Assembly (NCBI GenBank): GCA_964019425.1
Contig: OZ025814.1
Span: forward strand, 882,001-946,000
DNA from: Flectonema sp. DT1601
Taxonomy: Eukaryota; Euglenozoa; Diplonemea; Diplonemida; Diplonemidae
Direction: 5' to 3'
DNA: 64,000 nt
Numbering within the stretch: the first letter of the stretch is position 1; each line of letters begins with the position of its first letter. Both the position numbers and the translations under genes were made by a program. The notes below the pieces were generated by a model. It saw nothing but the letters and a program-made list of their open reading frames with translations. It made no database searches and was not told the origin of the DNA. Shown one piece after another: positions 31,142 through 41,485 of this stretch.

Positions 31142-31837
31142 ATGAGCAGTCCAGCAGCTCGCTACTTCATTAATGGAATAAACAGGGTAACAACTAATCA
31201 TCCTCTATCATGCTTAGGATATTTGTTTGGAGCAAGATTAATGATTTTTTCATTAGGAAGTATGACATTGGGAACTGCTGGAATTCTTCCGGCACAGTTT
31301 GCGTTAGCTTTTGCGGTTACCAGGCCGTTGAAAAGAATTAGATTCCCACTTGACATGGCTGGTGGTGTAGCATTATCAAAAGCCTTCCCTGTACTGACAG
31401 AGATTAAAGTTACTAATTTAATTACTGGTCCACAAGACCCTAAAGCTCCTGATAATCCTATACTGACCAGATATCCCAGTCTGAAAGCTTATTGGGAGAA
31501 GGGGAATGAATACATAAATCAATACGGTGCTGCGTATCTATTCGCAAGAGATTTTGTAGGTCTCGCATCAGTTGTTTTAACAACACTAATGTTGTCGCAT
31601 GACCCTTTTAGTATCACAAATCAACTAGTTGAGTGGTCAGGTGTTAGTGAAGATACCATGTCAACGATGACAGCACTCTCTGGAGGAGCTTGTCTCAGTA
31701 CTGTTGCCACTCCTATTCTCGTTGGATCTCTTCCGATTGCTGTTGATAAGTTAGTTGAAAATATTGATCTCGACTCTGCATATAAACAAAAAATGGAAGA
31801 TCTTGAGAAAAAGGCTGCCGAAGTTAGCAAGAAATAA
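31142..31837 (+). CDS. Small multi-span membrane protein, possibly DUF1279/FAM210-like
   Basis: The 231-residue protein has hydrophobic stretches near residues 25-60 and 130-150 and a Gly/Ala-rich span near 180-200, with a charged helical C terminus (MEDLEKKAAEVSKK). The segment EYINQYGAAYLFARDFVGLASVVLTTLML resembles the KYG...H...S core of DUF1279 (FAM210) mitochondrial proteins; this is a weak call. There is no signal peptide. The start follows a TTTACGTCTCAG acceptor (AG 31099-31100) that lies just outside the right end of the inverted-repeat element, so the insertion stopped short of this gene's processing signal. Confidence 0.6.
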   Translation: MSSPAARYFINGINRVTTNHPLSCLGYLFGARLMIFSLGSMTLGTAGILPAQFALAFAVTRPLKRIRFPLDMAGGVALSKAFPVLTEIKVTNLITGPQDPKAPDNPILTRYPSLKAYWEKGNEYINQYGAAYLFARDFVGLASVVLTTLMLSHDPFSITNQLVEWSGVSEDTMSTMTALSGGACLSTVATPILVGSLPIAVDKLVENIDLDSAYKQKMEDLEKKAAEVSKK

Positions 31838-32535
31838 ATCGACTTCCTCAGCGTCTGTTCATTCTCATGATAATAACACAACTGACACTTCAAAAAAAAA
31901 AAAAGAGAGACAGAGGAGGTGAGTTTGAATCGCCAACCTTCATCATCTTGTGTTATAATATTTAATTTTAGTTTTTTCTTATTTTTATTTTGTACTTTTT
32001 TTTTTTTGCAATTCCTTATCAACCCCAACAGACGAATAAGGTTCACAGTGATCAAGGATTTAGAGAGTTGTATTGAGACTTTGTTAGAAAAGATTGCTAT
32101 ATTCTGTTGTTCTGTTGTTCTGTGTTTATTAATTACGTTAGGAACAGATCTTTTCTTTTTATTTTTGGCAGCTTTATTGCTGTTGGTAATTGATACACTG
32201 TGACTGTGTGTGTCTCAAGTAGGCGGCGGGTAAAACAGGATTCAATGGGTATTCCATTTTGTGACAAGTTGCGAAGTGTAGTTATGTTTCTTTGTTTTAT
32301 CATTCGATCACCGCGTTGGTATTTCTGATGTACTGCGTGGGTTGCTTTGTTGCTCTGTTTGATCTTTTTTTTTGGGGAACACATACCCCTGAAATGCATT
32401 TTACGTCATCAACCAACTCATAAGCTGGTTACTATTATTTCTAAGACAGCTCTAACAAAGATTGATATTGCGTTTGGGATTACCCTTTTTCTTATTATAA
32501 TTATTCTTAATAAGTGTTACACATAATATCTAATA
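31838..32535. other. Intergenic region, no gene seen
   Basis: AT-rich with T tracts and no supported gene. Short frames on both strands lack domain features. Confidence 0.5.
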
Positions 32536-34107
32536 ATGTTACGAATCGGTCTTTTGATCACTACTTCTGTAGTAGCAGCAGTGATTCCACCCACTCCAGT
32601 TGTGACAAAGATACAGCAGCAGGTGATGGAGAAGACTCGTACAATCGCTGCTGGAGCAGCACCTCAAGGAAAGGAAGATTTAATGAAGATGATGGAGTCG
32701 GCAGCATTTAAAAAATATTTTGAAGAGTTCGGCAGTGAGCATGTCGGGAAGACTAGCTCTCAATTGTATGAACTGTTGCGACAGCAACTCGAGGTGGCAG
32801 AAATTATTCACACCTGGAGCCCTTACCCAGAAGCAGGTCATGGAGTTCGAGACATAACTTTAAACACCTCAGTTGACTATCCGATTTTATTTACTAATTG
32901 GCAACTTTCAGGATTGGGACTGACACCACCAGCAGGTAATTCTGATTTGCAGAACGCTGCTGAAGTAATGATGTATCATTTTCCGAATTTTTCATCCATC
33001 CCTCCAAACTACACCGAGGCCAGTGACAGATTTCCATACGGGGCTATGAATATTCAGAAAATAGCCACAGGTATGTATTTTTTTCACCGTGATTCTTTTT
33101 ATTTTTCATTGAAAATAGTGTCTCTAAACTGTTGAAAAGAAAAATGACCGTGTTCTTCAATCAACTTAATGAGTTCATCAGGGTAATGTGTGTGCTTTAT
33201 GAGTATAAATAATACGTCAAAAACAGGAGTACCACACTTCGGAAGTATCACAACCGTGTTTAATAATTCTTATATTAGAAATAGAACAGTTCTGTTTGGA
33301 GGTGACAGCGGTCAATACGAAATGGCTTGCAATAAGTCCCAACCCAACATACTAAATGTTACGTATGACTGTGATAAATTTCGACCAGTCGCTACTTTTG
33401 ATCACTGGGAACATGCCTTTGTATCAAACGCTGAAGTAGAAAACACAACAACACCACAACTACCGGGTGTAACACCAGAAACTCATGCGGAGTATATTCT
33501 TGCTTTGAAATTGTCTGCTTTTTTGGCTACTAATTACACGACTGTTCCAAACATAACAAAAGATACGTTATTCTCGTTTATTGAAGCCAGTCCGTTTATG
33601 AATATCGAATGGAACAAAGGTGTAAAAGCCTTAATACTAAACTATAGACAAAACCTATTCGGATCTGCTGCTGCTGCAGTGTTGCGAACATGGGCAGTTA
33701 AACAGAATTGGGTTTTAATATGGGCCAATGACAGAGATGTGAATAATACGTCGAATTATAAATCGAATGAGAGATTTGTTGATCCGGAAGTTCTCGCGTG
33801 GGTTCGGGCTGGACAGAATTTTACGAGTGATCCAAGATTCGCGTGGGCGAAATTTCAATTCAACGATCACTACGATAATGTGAACACTACATTGCCGTCT
33901 ATTCCTTCGAGTCAACTTCCAAACTACTATGCTCAACAGTGGGATGTTGCTTGGTCGCTTTTTAAGGGATCTGTGCTTCAGGTACAGCCACTCTACGCAG
34001 GGGCTTGTTCTAATCCTGTCTGTGCTGCAGTCCGAATAATAGACCAGGATTGTATATGTGATCAAAACGTTAATGTTATTGAGAAACAGAATTCTCCGCT
34101 GTTATAG
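32536..34107 (+). CDS. Secreted N-glycosylated protein of unknown family (two exons)
   Basis: Exons are 32536-33070 and 33227-34107; the 156-bp intron (GTATGT...AAAACAG) splits a Gly codon and restores a 471-residue frame. The protein starts with a signal peptide (MLRIGLLITTSVVAAV) and has many N-x-S/T sites, especially in the second half. Distinct segments include YGAMNIQKIATG, GVPHFGSITTVF, GGDSGQYEM and ATFDHWEHAF, which look like the core of an enzyme. A Cys-rich end (CSNPVCAAVRIIDQDCICD) follows. I considered phospholipase-B-like and similar lysosomal hydrolases but cannot confirm a match. There is no membrane anchor, so lysosomal or secreted location is inferred. Confidence 0.75.
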
Positions 34108-34377
34108 TGGAAGTGGAAACTCCCTATTTTTGAACAATCTCTGACTAACCCTTAGCTGGGATATTGATCTTATTATTTTTTTCGTTGTGTTTTATCTTTC
34201 GTCAGTCTTAACAATCTTACGTTTACGAAGTTTACCCCCTGCGGTTATTATTTATATTCAATGTGGTTGTAATACGATTACCTTTCAGTATAAAGCATCA
34301 ACCGATATTCTTGAAGTCAGGGAGTGATGAGAAGCTCAGTTATATTTTTCTAAAGTTAAATTTTTTCTCACAAAAAA

Positions 34378-35583
34378 ATGCCGAAGTACTTATTAAGCAC
34401 TTCAATCGGTGTTAATGATGAAGTAATTCAAGAAGTTGGAGACAAGCTATCAGGTCTTCAATACACAGTTGAGAACTCTCCCTTTGGACTCTTAAGTTAT
34501 GTATTAGTTGCTCACGATGGTGACGGTGTTGCGAATGAAGAAATCATAAAGCGACTTCGAACAATGAGAAGTATTCACGATGTGTTGTTATACCATGGTC
34601 ACTTACCACTACCAGAAGTTGAAAACCCTCCTTTAGAATTATATAATATTTTAAAAGAAAAAGATTCGATTGCGATACCAACACTCGAGAAGGCAGCTCA
34701 CTTCCGAGTCACCTGCATGCGATTAGGAAAACACAAATTTCACGCAACAGACGTTGAAATGGAAGTCGGTGGTGCTCTTCATGAGAGATATGAAAAACCA
34801 GCAAAGATGAAAGGCTACGAAAAGTGTATTAGAGCTGATGTTGTTATAAATACTGTCGTGTTAGCTACTCTTGTTAATAACACTGAAGATGGCGTTCCTT
34901 TATCTAAAAGACACAAACTTGCTTTTGTAAGAACAGTAACACTAAAACCAAACGTCGCTTATGCAATGTTACGACTTGCTCAAGTTCAAGACGGGGATGA
35001 TATCCTCGACCCATTTGTAGGGTCTGGCACTATTCTACTTGAAGCCGCTGAAGTATTCAAAAACGTTACCGGCTTTGGTCTCGACAGATCCGGTGCTGCA
35101 GTAAAAGGTTCTAAAGCCAATGCTACAGCAGCCAACTTAGACCACCGAATGTCATTTGTTCAGGGGAACGCCAGGACCCTTCACAAACATTTTATCGACA
35201 AGAAGTTCGATCGTATTATATCAAACTTCCCGTGGGGTATTAAAACTGGTCAAACAGCTGAAATACGAGAACTCTACAAGGGAAGTATTTACAGCGCTTG
35301 GGGTGCTCTAAAACCCGGAGGTATTCTTTGTTGTATCGTACTACACGATCAAATCACAATCCAACTACTCAGATCATCAGGAAACTGGGACATCCTTTCA
35401 GCGAAGGTTGTTAAGACTGGAGGTAAACTCCCATCTATCATTGTTGCGAGAAGGAGAGAACAGGATACTCTTCTTTACAGTTTAAAGAAACAAAGAGCAG
35501 GAGCCTACCAATACCTTCAGGATCACAAACCAAAAGAAGTGAAAACTGAAGACACTCCAATGGATGGTAACAACGACAAGTAA
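34378..35583 (+). CDS. THUMP-type RNA methyltransferase (THUMPD2/3, Trm14-like)
   Basis: The 401-residue protein has an N-terminal part compatible with a THUMP/ferredoxin-like RNA-binding module (residues ~1-150, with HFRVTCMRLGKHKF) and a C-terminal Rossmann methyltransferase. The SAM motif is ILDPFVGSGTILLEA, followed by an acidic strand-2 end (GFGLDRS), GNARTL, and the motif IV SNFPWG, which stands where N2-methylguanosine enzymes have (N/D)(P/x)P(Y/F/W)G. Members make m2G at tRNA position 6 or on U6 snRNA. A Lys/Glu-rich tail ends the protein. Length and order are normal. The start follows an A-rich leader. Confidence 0.85.
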   Translation: MPKYLLSTSIGVNDEVIQEVGDKLSGLQYTVENSPFGLLSYVLVAHDGDGVANEEIIKRLRTMRSIHDVLLYHGHLPLPEVENPPLELYNILKEKDSIAIPTLEKAAHFRVTCMRLGKHKFHATDVEMEVGGALHERYEKPAKMKGYEKCIRADVVINTVVLATLVNNTEDGVPLSKRHKLAFVRTVTLKPNVAYAMLRLAQVQDGDDILDPFVGSGTILLEAAEVFKNVTGFGLDRSGAAVKGSKANATAANLDHRMSFVQGNARTLHKHFIDKKFDRIISNFPWGIKTGQTAEIRELYKGSIYSAWGALKPGGILCCIVLHDQITIQLLRSSGNWDILSAKVVKTGGKLPSIIVARRREQDTLLYSLKKQRAGAYQYLQDHKPKEVKTEDTPMDGNNDK

Positions 35584-35753
35584 TCATCCCTTTCTTGTAC
35601 AACGTATACATCTTCAAAACACCACATCGCAATAATTAAGTTTTCGTTATCAGATCCCAAAAGTCATTAAACCTTAAGCTAGTTGATATGAAAGAATAAG
35701 CGATTCCAAATAATGTTTTGTAACTTCTTATTTCACTAAAGTAAGTGTAGAAA

Positions 35754-36494
35754 ATGTCGCAGTCAGGATCGCAGGGAACAGAAATAACCCTCTCAGATGT
35801 AGATGAGGGAGAGCTCTCTGATAGCAGAGGCTGTGGTAAAACACCAACAGCACCAGAGAGAAGTAGTACTGATGAAGACCAATCAGTCTCTGGATCTGAA
35901 GGAAGTTGTTTACTCAAAAGTAATGCAAGTACCGATTCAGATGTCCCTCAATGGCTACAGAATTCTAATAATAATCCAGAGAGCAGTCAAGACGAGGAAT
36001 CAATAACCACAACTAAACCAGATGAGAACACTGGTACATATAGTGATTTGCAAGTAGAACTTATTACCCTTCGACAACAACACGATTCTCTACAAAATGA
36101 ATATAATGCTACCATAGAAACAGCTCTTGCAGCAGAACGAGAAGTTCAGCTACTTCGTTCTGACTTAGACAAAACTGAGGAATCTGTCTTTCGATTAGCA
36201 TCAGAGAAAGCAACTCTCACAGTAAATCAAGATAAATATCTAAATCATATTTCTTGTTTAGAAGTAGAATCAAAAAAGCAAAGCAGCGTAATCGAAGAAC
36301 TCCTCAAACAGCACAACAAAGATATCGCAGAAGCGAGTACAAACAATTCTTTAATTGCAACTCTTCGGGAGAAAACTTCAAAACTCAAAACTGAGGCTCT
36401 ACAGATGAGTAGTTCAATGGAAGAAGCTTATGCGATAGCAGAGAAGTTACGAAAAAAAGTAAATTCGAAGAAAAAACGAGATGGGATAGGATAG
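35754..36494 (+). CDS. Acidic coiled-coil protein
   Basis: The 246-residue protein has an acidic, Ser-rich first ~100 residues (TLSDVDEGELSDS) that look disordered, then heptad-patterned coiled coil from ~105 to 235, and a basic end (KKVNSKKKRDGIG). No catalytic motif or membrane segment is seen. Candidates are Golgi, basal-body or cytoskeletal tethers, but nothing decides between them. Confidence 0.65.
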   Translation: MSQSGSQGTEITLSDVDEGELSDSRGCGKTPTAPERSSTDEDQSVSGSEGSCLLKSNASTDSDVPQWLQNSNNNPESSQDEESITTTKPDENTGTYSDLQVELITLRQQHDSLQNEYNATIETALAAEREVQLLRSDLDKTEESVFRLASEKATLTVNQDKYLNHISCLEVESKKQSSVIEELLKQHNKDIAEASTNNSLIATLREKTSKLKTEALQMSSSMEEAYAIAEKLRKKVNSKKKRDGIG

Positions 36495-36738
36495 ACAGAA
36501 TCTAGCTTTCTGTTGATGGTTTTTGTTATTTTATATCCCACCCTGGAAATAACGATGGGTGATTACTTCGCACTCTAATAAATAGTTTTGATAGTTTCGC
36601 AGTACACGGCGCTAGCATTTATCGTCCGTCCAGTTCCGTGTTGGGTTAAACGGATATTTCTCTTTCTGCCTTTTTAGGTACAAATTATTTCCTGTTGTGC
36701 ATGTTAAAAACTTTATTTACTAACAGTTTTATTTGGTA

Positions 36739-37236
36739 ATGTTCGTTCCGGGGATTGCTGAACTCTCCAGCCACCCAGCAACAAATGAAAAGCGGTCATT
36801 TCCTCTGTCTAATGGAAAGATGAAACCAGAAGTACCATCAAACGTATATCGAAATACTTCTTTATATTCAGCACTTCAAGCAGCTCTTGATCAAGTACAG
36901 TCTCGTAGGTATGGTAGAGAATACGAAGTCTCATTATCAGCATTGAGAAGGAATGAAATCGAAGAGGCATTTGATGCAGCAATGCAACAGGTACATCATA
37001 ATCAGCAGTCTAATAAATCATCTGTTACTATAACTGCTGAAGATGATGATGATGACGACACAGTAAGAGCCTTTCCCTTATATCGCTGTGAGAAAGATGG
37101 AACTTGGACTATGATCGTAAAGAATGCTCGCATTGCTATTTCATTCGACGGAATTGAAGAGCGTCCTACGACGGTATCAAAACATGCCGTTCGAGTTGAT
37201 TATTTAAAAGTAAAAATATCAGATGGCAGGACCTAA
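36739..37236 (+). CDS. TOA2: Transcription factor IIA, gamma (small) subunit
   Basis: The ATG at 36739 follows a TTTACTAACAG acceptor (AG 36725-36726) by 12 nt. The 165-residue protein has the TFIIA-gamma order: N-terminal helices starting YRNTSLYSALQAALDQV (family: YRxTxLGxxLxxxLDE), the IEEAFDAAMQQV helix (family: FDKAIN.AL), then the beta-barrel part with FPLYRCEKDGTWTMIVKNA (family: YRFCDNVWTFVL) and DYLKVKISDGR (family: DKVKIVACDG). It is longer than the usual ~110 residues because of an N-terminal extension and an acidic insert (EDDDDDD) in the linker between the two domains. TFIIA stabilises TBP on DNA; in trypanosomes it works with SNAPc at spliced-leader RNA promoters. Confidence 0.85.
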   Translation: MFVPGIAELSSHPATNEKRSFPLSNGKMKPEVPSNVYRNTSLYSALQAALDQVQSRRYGREYEVSLSALRRNEIEEAFDAAMQQVHHNQQSNKSSVTITAEDDDDDDTVRAFPLYRCEKDGTWTMIVKNARIAISFDGIEERPTTVSKHAVRVDYLKVKISDGRT

Positions 37237-37363
37237 CAAGACCTGAAGATACCTACCGTCAGCTGTTTGAGTAGTTAGTTACTAAACATGACTGAATACA
37301 TGTTGACACCTGATTGAGGTGGGAGATCTCTTCTCTTGCATTATTAACCGCAATAGGTCTCCT

Positions 37364-37376
37364 AGGCTAAAAGCCT
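37364..37376. other. Hairpin AGGCTAAAAGCCT
   Basis: A 5-bp stem with a 3-nt loop lies in the short intergenic region after the TFIIA gene. A nearly identical hairpin (AGGCTAACAGCCT) lies in the next intergenic region at 38381-38393. Confidence 0.35.
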
Positions 37377-37476
37377 CTGGCTGAGAGAACAATGTAACCT
37401 TTGAATCTATTTGAGTGGTTTCGTTCTATTTTTATGATTTTTCATTTTTTTTTTGGACTAGTTTGAAAAAAGCAAA

Positions 37477-38257
37477 ATGGCAGCGGCACTGGGAGAAGAG
37501 CTCCGGCTCTTAAAAGAACAAATGGACCAAGGACTCCTTAGTAAAGAATTGTACGACAATTGTGCTGCAGCAGCGGTTGGGAGATATAATTCAGCTCCAG
37601 CAGCCCCAGCCGCTCCAGTCGATAGGTACGACCGTTATGATAATCCTCCAGTTGATACTGGATCTTCTTATTCTCCTTATGAATCAAGGGAATCGAGAGG
37701 AAGTAAAGGACATGGAAGGAAGGGACTCATACCGCAGTCTACTTTAGTCAGTGCAGGTGGTAGGAAAGGAGGTGGTGGTGGCAGGAAGGGAGGAAAAAGT
37801 GTAAAAGGAGAGCCAAACCATCCGGTATTCAAGCAAACCTCCACTAAGAGTCTCAAACCTTTTGATCCGACTGCAGAAAGATCTCACCTGTACTCTTCTC
37901 CAGAGGGATTACAACTTGCTGAAAGACTAGCAAAGGTAGTGGAGTCATACGGAGGTGATATGCTTCTAGCTGTAGCTATTGGTGATATTTGTGTTCAATC
38001 AGAGGAACGTAGACAATACGAAAACATCATCGGCAACCTTTGTCCTCAGGTGTGTTTATTGTTAAGTTATCATAATCTATTGGTGAAAAAAAAAAGGGAG
38101 GAAAAGGGGGGGAAAAAAAAACACCAAACAGGCGTTCATGGAGTTTATCAACCAAACTGGTAGAATGCAGTGCGTAAAAGACCTCCGACCTGATACATAC
38201 CAACAACAATATTATGTTACTGTGATGCAGTTAAAGGATGAACCTGTCACGGTGTAG
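37477..38257 (+). CDS. Gly/Arg/Lys-rich linker protein, unknown function (two exons)
   Basis: Exons are 37477-38049 and 38132-38257; the 82-bp phase-0 intron (GTGTGT...CCAAACAG) joins ..NLCPQ to AFMEFINQTG.. and gives 232 residues ending at the TAG at 38255-38257. The first exon alone would read into an intron-encoded Lys-rich tail. The protein has an N-terminal helix, a disordered Pro/Ala/Tyr region, a basic Gly-rich stretch (RKGGGGGRKGGK) suggesting RNA binding, and a conserved-looking folded C-terminal domain of ~105 residues (PEGLQLAERLAKVVESYGGD...). I do not recognise the C-terminal domain. Confidence 0.7.
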
Positions 38258-38676
38258 AATAGTAAACGAATTCTTATCATCGGCATAGCAACTGTTTTAA
38301 GTACCGACTACGACAATTACCCTGAAAGGGTGCACTCTTTTGTGCAGTAGGGTGTCTGGTGGATGTGCATAGAAAAGATGAGGCTAACAGCCTCCTCATA
38401 TGTGATTTACGACTCATAAAAACAAAAGTGTATCTCACTGACTAGTCTAATCGTTAGTGTTTTTGTGCAGCACGTTTTGGGTGTTGAATTTGCTAGCGAT
38501 ATTGATTTTGTACAAAAAAACTTGTGTTTTAAATGCAGTAAAAGTCTTTCTTTTTTTATTCTAAACAGGAATAGAGGTAAGAATTATATATTTGGTACTC
38601 GAGGGAGACAATGATAGAAGTCGATGAGTGGGATGCAAATCTTCCATCTCAAACAACCAGGGTCAATACAACAAAA
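38258..38676. other. Intergenic region with three consecutive hairpins
   Basis: Small perfect hairpins stand in a row: ACCCTGAAAGGGT (38319-38331), TGCAC..GTGCA (38331-38346) and GAGGCTAACAGCCTC (38380-38394). A structured 3' UTR or small non-coding RNA is possible. A T-rich ..TTCTAAACAG acceptor (AG 38567-38568) precedes the next gene. Confidence 0.45.
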
Positions 38677-39867
38677 ATGAAAGTACTCTTCACAGCATTG
38701 TCGCTGATGTTCGGTTCTGTGTCGGCAGATTTTCCAGCTCCGACATTCAATGTTGACATGGAGAAGAGTGCTTATGAGAGATGGGCACCAGTAGCACAGC
38801 ATTTGATAGACACTCATGGGTACAACAACACCTGGGGTCGTCTTCATACATTTATTGATGATTTACTGACACAAGAAGAATGGAAAGAAACAGCTCCTCT
38901 GTGGGACAGAGTCTTCCTTTCTTATCCAAAACTTTATAGAGAAGAGATCCTCGCTTATCACAAATGGATAATTGAAGCTGGTCATAAAGAATGGACATTA
39001 GGACAGCTTACGATGGCTCAGTTAACTTACGAAGTATTCGATGCGTGTACTTCTATTGTCGCTCAGAATACTAATGGAACTATCTTTCATGGTAGAAATC
39101 TTGACTATGGTCTTCCAGGTCTCCCAAATATGACGGCTACTGTCACATTCACGAAAGGTTCAACACCAATTGCTCATACTACGATGTATATTGGTTACGT
39201 TGGAGTTCTTACTGGTCAACACATTGAAGGTAAGAACAGCTGGTCTGTTTCATTAGATCAGAGATTTAGTAAAATACCTTACGTTGAAACTGTGAAGGAT
39301 ATTTTAAATGGTGTTCAGAATGTTGGATTTACCCTACGAGATGCCATCATGGAACAAGAGAGTTACGATAAAGCGACTGCTGTATTGAGAAGTAAAACTA
39401 TTCCGAGCCCGGCATATTTAATTGTTTCAGGTACTGGTAACCAACAGGGTGTGGTCATCACTCGTGATAGAAATGAAACTGCGAAAGCTGAAGGAACAGG
39501 ACGAGGATATTGGACTATTAACACCACTGATCCTAATGCGTGGTATCGTCTTGAAACTAACTTCGACAACTGGTCTCCTGTTCAGGACGGAAGAAGATCC
39601 ATCGCACACGCTGCGATGAATAAGATTGGACAGTCAGCCATTAATAATAAAGAAATGTTTAGCGCTCTCTCTTCAGAAAAAGTATTGAATCCTTCAACAA
39701 CATACACAGCAATCATGCAAAACGAAATTGAATACTACACCACTACTGTTCGTGAAGCAACACCAGAAGCTTACAAACAACATGTTGCTGACATTACGAA
39801 AGATGCTCGCAGTCAAATCAAAGCTCTTCTCGAGTGGTATCGCGCTGGTGGTGCCGACAATTTGTAA
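38677..39867 (+). CDS. Acid ceramidase / NAAA-like amidase (Ntn hydrolase)
   Basis: From the ATG at 38677 the 396-residue protein starts with a signal peptide (MKVLFTALSLMFGSVSA) and then shows the acid ceramidase/N-acylethanolamine acid amidase pattern: an alpha-subunit of ~120 residues, the autocleavage and nucleophile Cys in FDACTSIVAQ (Cys124), HGRNLDYG (Arg140 and Asp143) and later SxxQRFSKIPY and GSTPIAHTTMY strands. The family cleaves itself before the Cys in the lysosome, then hydrolyses ceramide or N-acylethanolamines. An in-frame ATG at 38611 would add 22 residues before the signal peptide; the ..AACCAG acceptor at 38659-38660 and the signal peptide favour 38677. Several N-glycosylation sites are present. 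Confidence 0.85.
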   Translation: MKVLFTALSLMFGSVSADFPAPTFNVDMEKSAYERWAPVAQHLIDTHGYNNTWGRLHTFIDDLLTQEEWKETAPLWDRVFLSYPKLYREEILAYHKWIIEAGHKEWTLGQLTMAQLTYEVFDACTSIVAQNTNGTIFHGRNLDYGLPGLPNMTATVTFTKGSTPIAHTTMYIGYVGVLTGQHIEGKNSWSVSLDQRFSKIPYVETVKDILNGVQNVGFTLRDAIMEQESYDKATAVLRSKTIPSPAYLIVSGTGNQQGVVITRDRNETAKAEGTGRGYWTINTTDPNAWYRLETNFDNWSPVQDGRRSIAHAAMNKIGQSAINNKEMFSALSSEKVLNPSTTYTAIMQNEIEYYTTTVREATPEAYKQHVADITKDARSQIKALLEWYRAGGADNL

Positions 39868-40399
39868 TCTCATTTAGTTGACAAAATAAATTGCTTTTTT
39901 TTCCTGTTTATTTTTTGCTACACGTTTTCTGGGGGATGTTCAGCCAGATTCTATAAATATCAAAAAAAAAAAAAAAAAAAAAGATTTTCTTTTTCTTCTT
40001 TTTTTTTTTGACGATAATTTAGCATACTAGGGCGTGCTCTCCTTTACACATTTATATTTAAAAAGTTACCAGTCCGACGAAAATATTATTTAAAAACATT
40101 TCGATCGACTACGAGCGATAATTTTATTTTCCCTTTTTTTATTTTTTATTTTTTTATATTAGTCTCTTTGAGTCTGTTTGTGTATTTTCTACAAGCAGTT
40201 CTCCACATGATTGTTAACAGTACGCGTGCTATGACTTTTTCAACCTTCTGAAATAAAAACATCGATAAGTTTTATCAAAGAAAATTGATTCAAAATTCCC
40301 AGCAATCACAAAAAAAACAATGAATTTGATCGTTATTTCATCTGGCATTCGGTTTTTTTTTTTTTAAATATATTTTTATTTCATCACAGTCTCGTAGGG
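39868..40399. other. Intergenic region, no gene seen
   Basis: AT-rich with A and T tracts; ends in a TTTCATCACAG acceptor (AG 40388-40389), 10 nt before the next start codon. Confidence 0.5.
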
Positions 40400-41239
40400 A
40401 TGTTTAAACAACGAAAAAATCGAAACACAGATGGGAAACGCGTTAGATCAGCCGCAGAAACAACAACACCAACTGAAGCCGATGACGTAACCGTTGCGAC
40501 TATTAAAAGGAACAAGTCTTCAGTAACTGGCGTTGGATTTCAGACAATTAAAAAGAGTTTAAAAGCACTTGAGAAAGACGACGTCGGATTCACAGAAGAA
40601 AAGGAACGCCTGATAAAGGAACGTGAAGGTGCGATGGATGCAAATTTCGAACCCACGAAGAAAGGAGGACTTAAAGCTCCCAGCTCGGCGATTAAAATCG
40701 TTACACTAACAGAGACGAAGCCGGGTATCTGTAAACCATTTTATCAAAAAGGATATTGTCCTTATGGTGACTCATGTAAGTATGCTCATATCAGAGAAGA
40801 TTATTCTGCAGAAGCTCAAGACGCTGAGTACGAGAACGGCGGAATTGACGACTCAGACAGCGATTCCTCCGACAGTGATGACGGACTCTCTTGTCCAATA
40901 TGTCAGAACTCTTATAGCGATCCAATTGTTACTCGCTGCTTTCATACTTTTTGTGCTGACTGCGCTATGACCCACTTCGAAAAGAAGTCTCGCAAATGCT
41001 TCCTGTGCAACCGCGACACTCAGGGAACCTTCAACCCTGCGACAGCACTGATAAAGCACATTCGGCAGCTTGAAAGTCAAGGAAATGAAAATAATGATTC
41101 TTCAGAGAAACAAGACGACGACGACCTCCTATTTACGGAAGCAGACCACGTTCAGAAGAGTAAAGAGAGTAGTGAACAACAAACTACTTCCTGGGTCATA
41201 CCTTCAGTATCGAGTACTTGGCATCACAGTCTGAAGTGA
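40400..41239 (+). CDS. CWC24: Cwc24/RNF113-type splicing factor: CCCH zinc finger plus RING
   Basis: The 279-residue protein has the RNF113/Cwc24 order: a charged N-terminal region with a basic start (MFKQRKNRN), a TETKPGICKPFYQKGYCPYG CCCH finger (C-x8-C-x5-C-x3-H), a short acidic linker and a C3HC4 RING (CPIC...C-F-H-TFC-ADC...C-F-L-C). In yeast, Cwc24 binds the 5' splice site region in the activated spliceosome before step one. Its presence agrees with active cis- and trans-splicing in this organism. A ~65-residue acidic tail follows the RING. The start follows the AG at 40388-40389. Confidence 0.9.
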   Translation: MFKQRKNRNTDGKRVRSAAETTTPTEADDVTVATIKRNKSSVTGVGFQTIKKSLKALEKDDVGFTEEKERLIKEREGAMDANFEPTKKGGLKAPSSAIKIVTLTETKPGICKPFYQKGYCPYGDSCKYAHIREDYSAEAQDAEYENGGIDDSDSDSSDSDDGLSCPICQNSYSDPIVTRCFHTFCADCAMTHFEKKSRKCFLCNRDTQGTFNPATALIKHIRQLESQGNENNDSSEKQDDDDLLFTEADHVQKSKESSEQQTTSWVIPSVSSTWHHSLK

Positions 41240-41485
41240 ACACCTGTAGTATTTGAAGATTTCAACCATATTGGCCTGCCGTGGTTATCAAACTGCGAAG
41301 TCGTAAAACGAAATTGATTGGAAACCAGAAAAAGTAAAATGTACCACTCCTCTATCCAAGGACACGACTCTCAAGTAATGTTAAAGAGGTATATGCTTTG
41401 AGTAAGCAAAAGTTATTATTTTGTGTAAGCAGTTTTTTCTTTTTTTTATGTCAAACTTATTATTTTCTTCCAGTTACCTTCTTTA

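Noticed and set aside
32536-34107. Phospholipase-B-like assignment of the secreted glycoprotein
   Set aside because: The general look fits a lysosomal hydrolase, but I could not find the family's ordered core motifs, so I left it unnamed.
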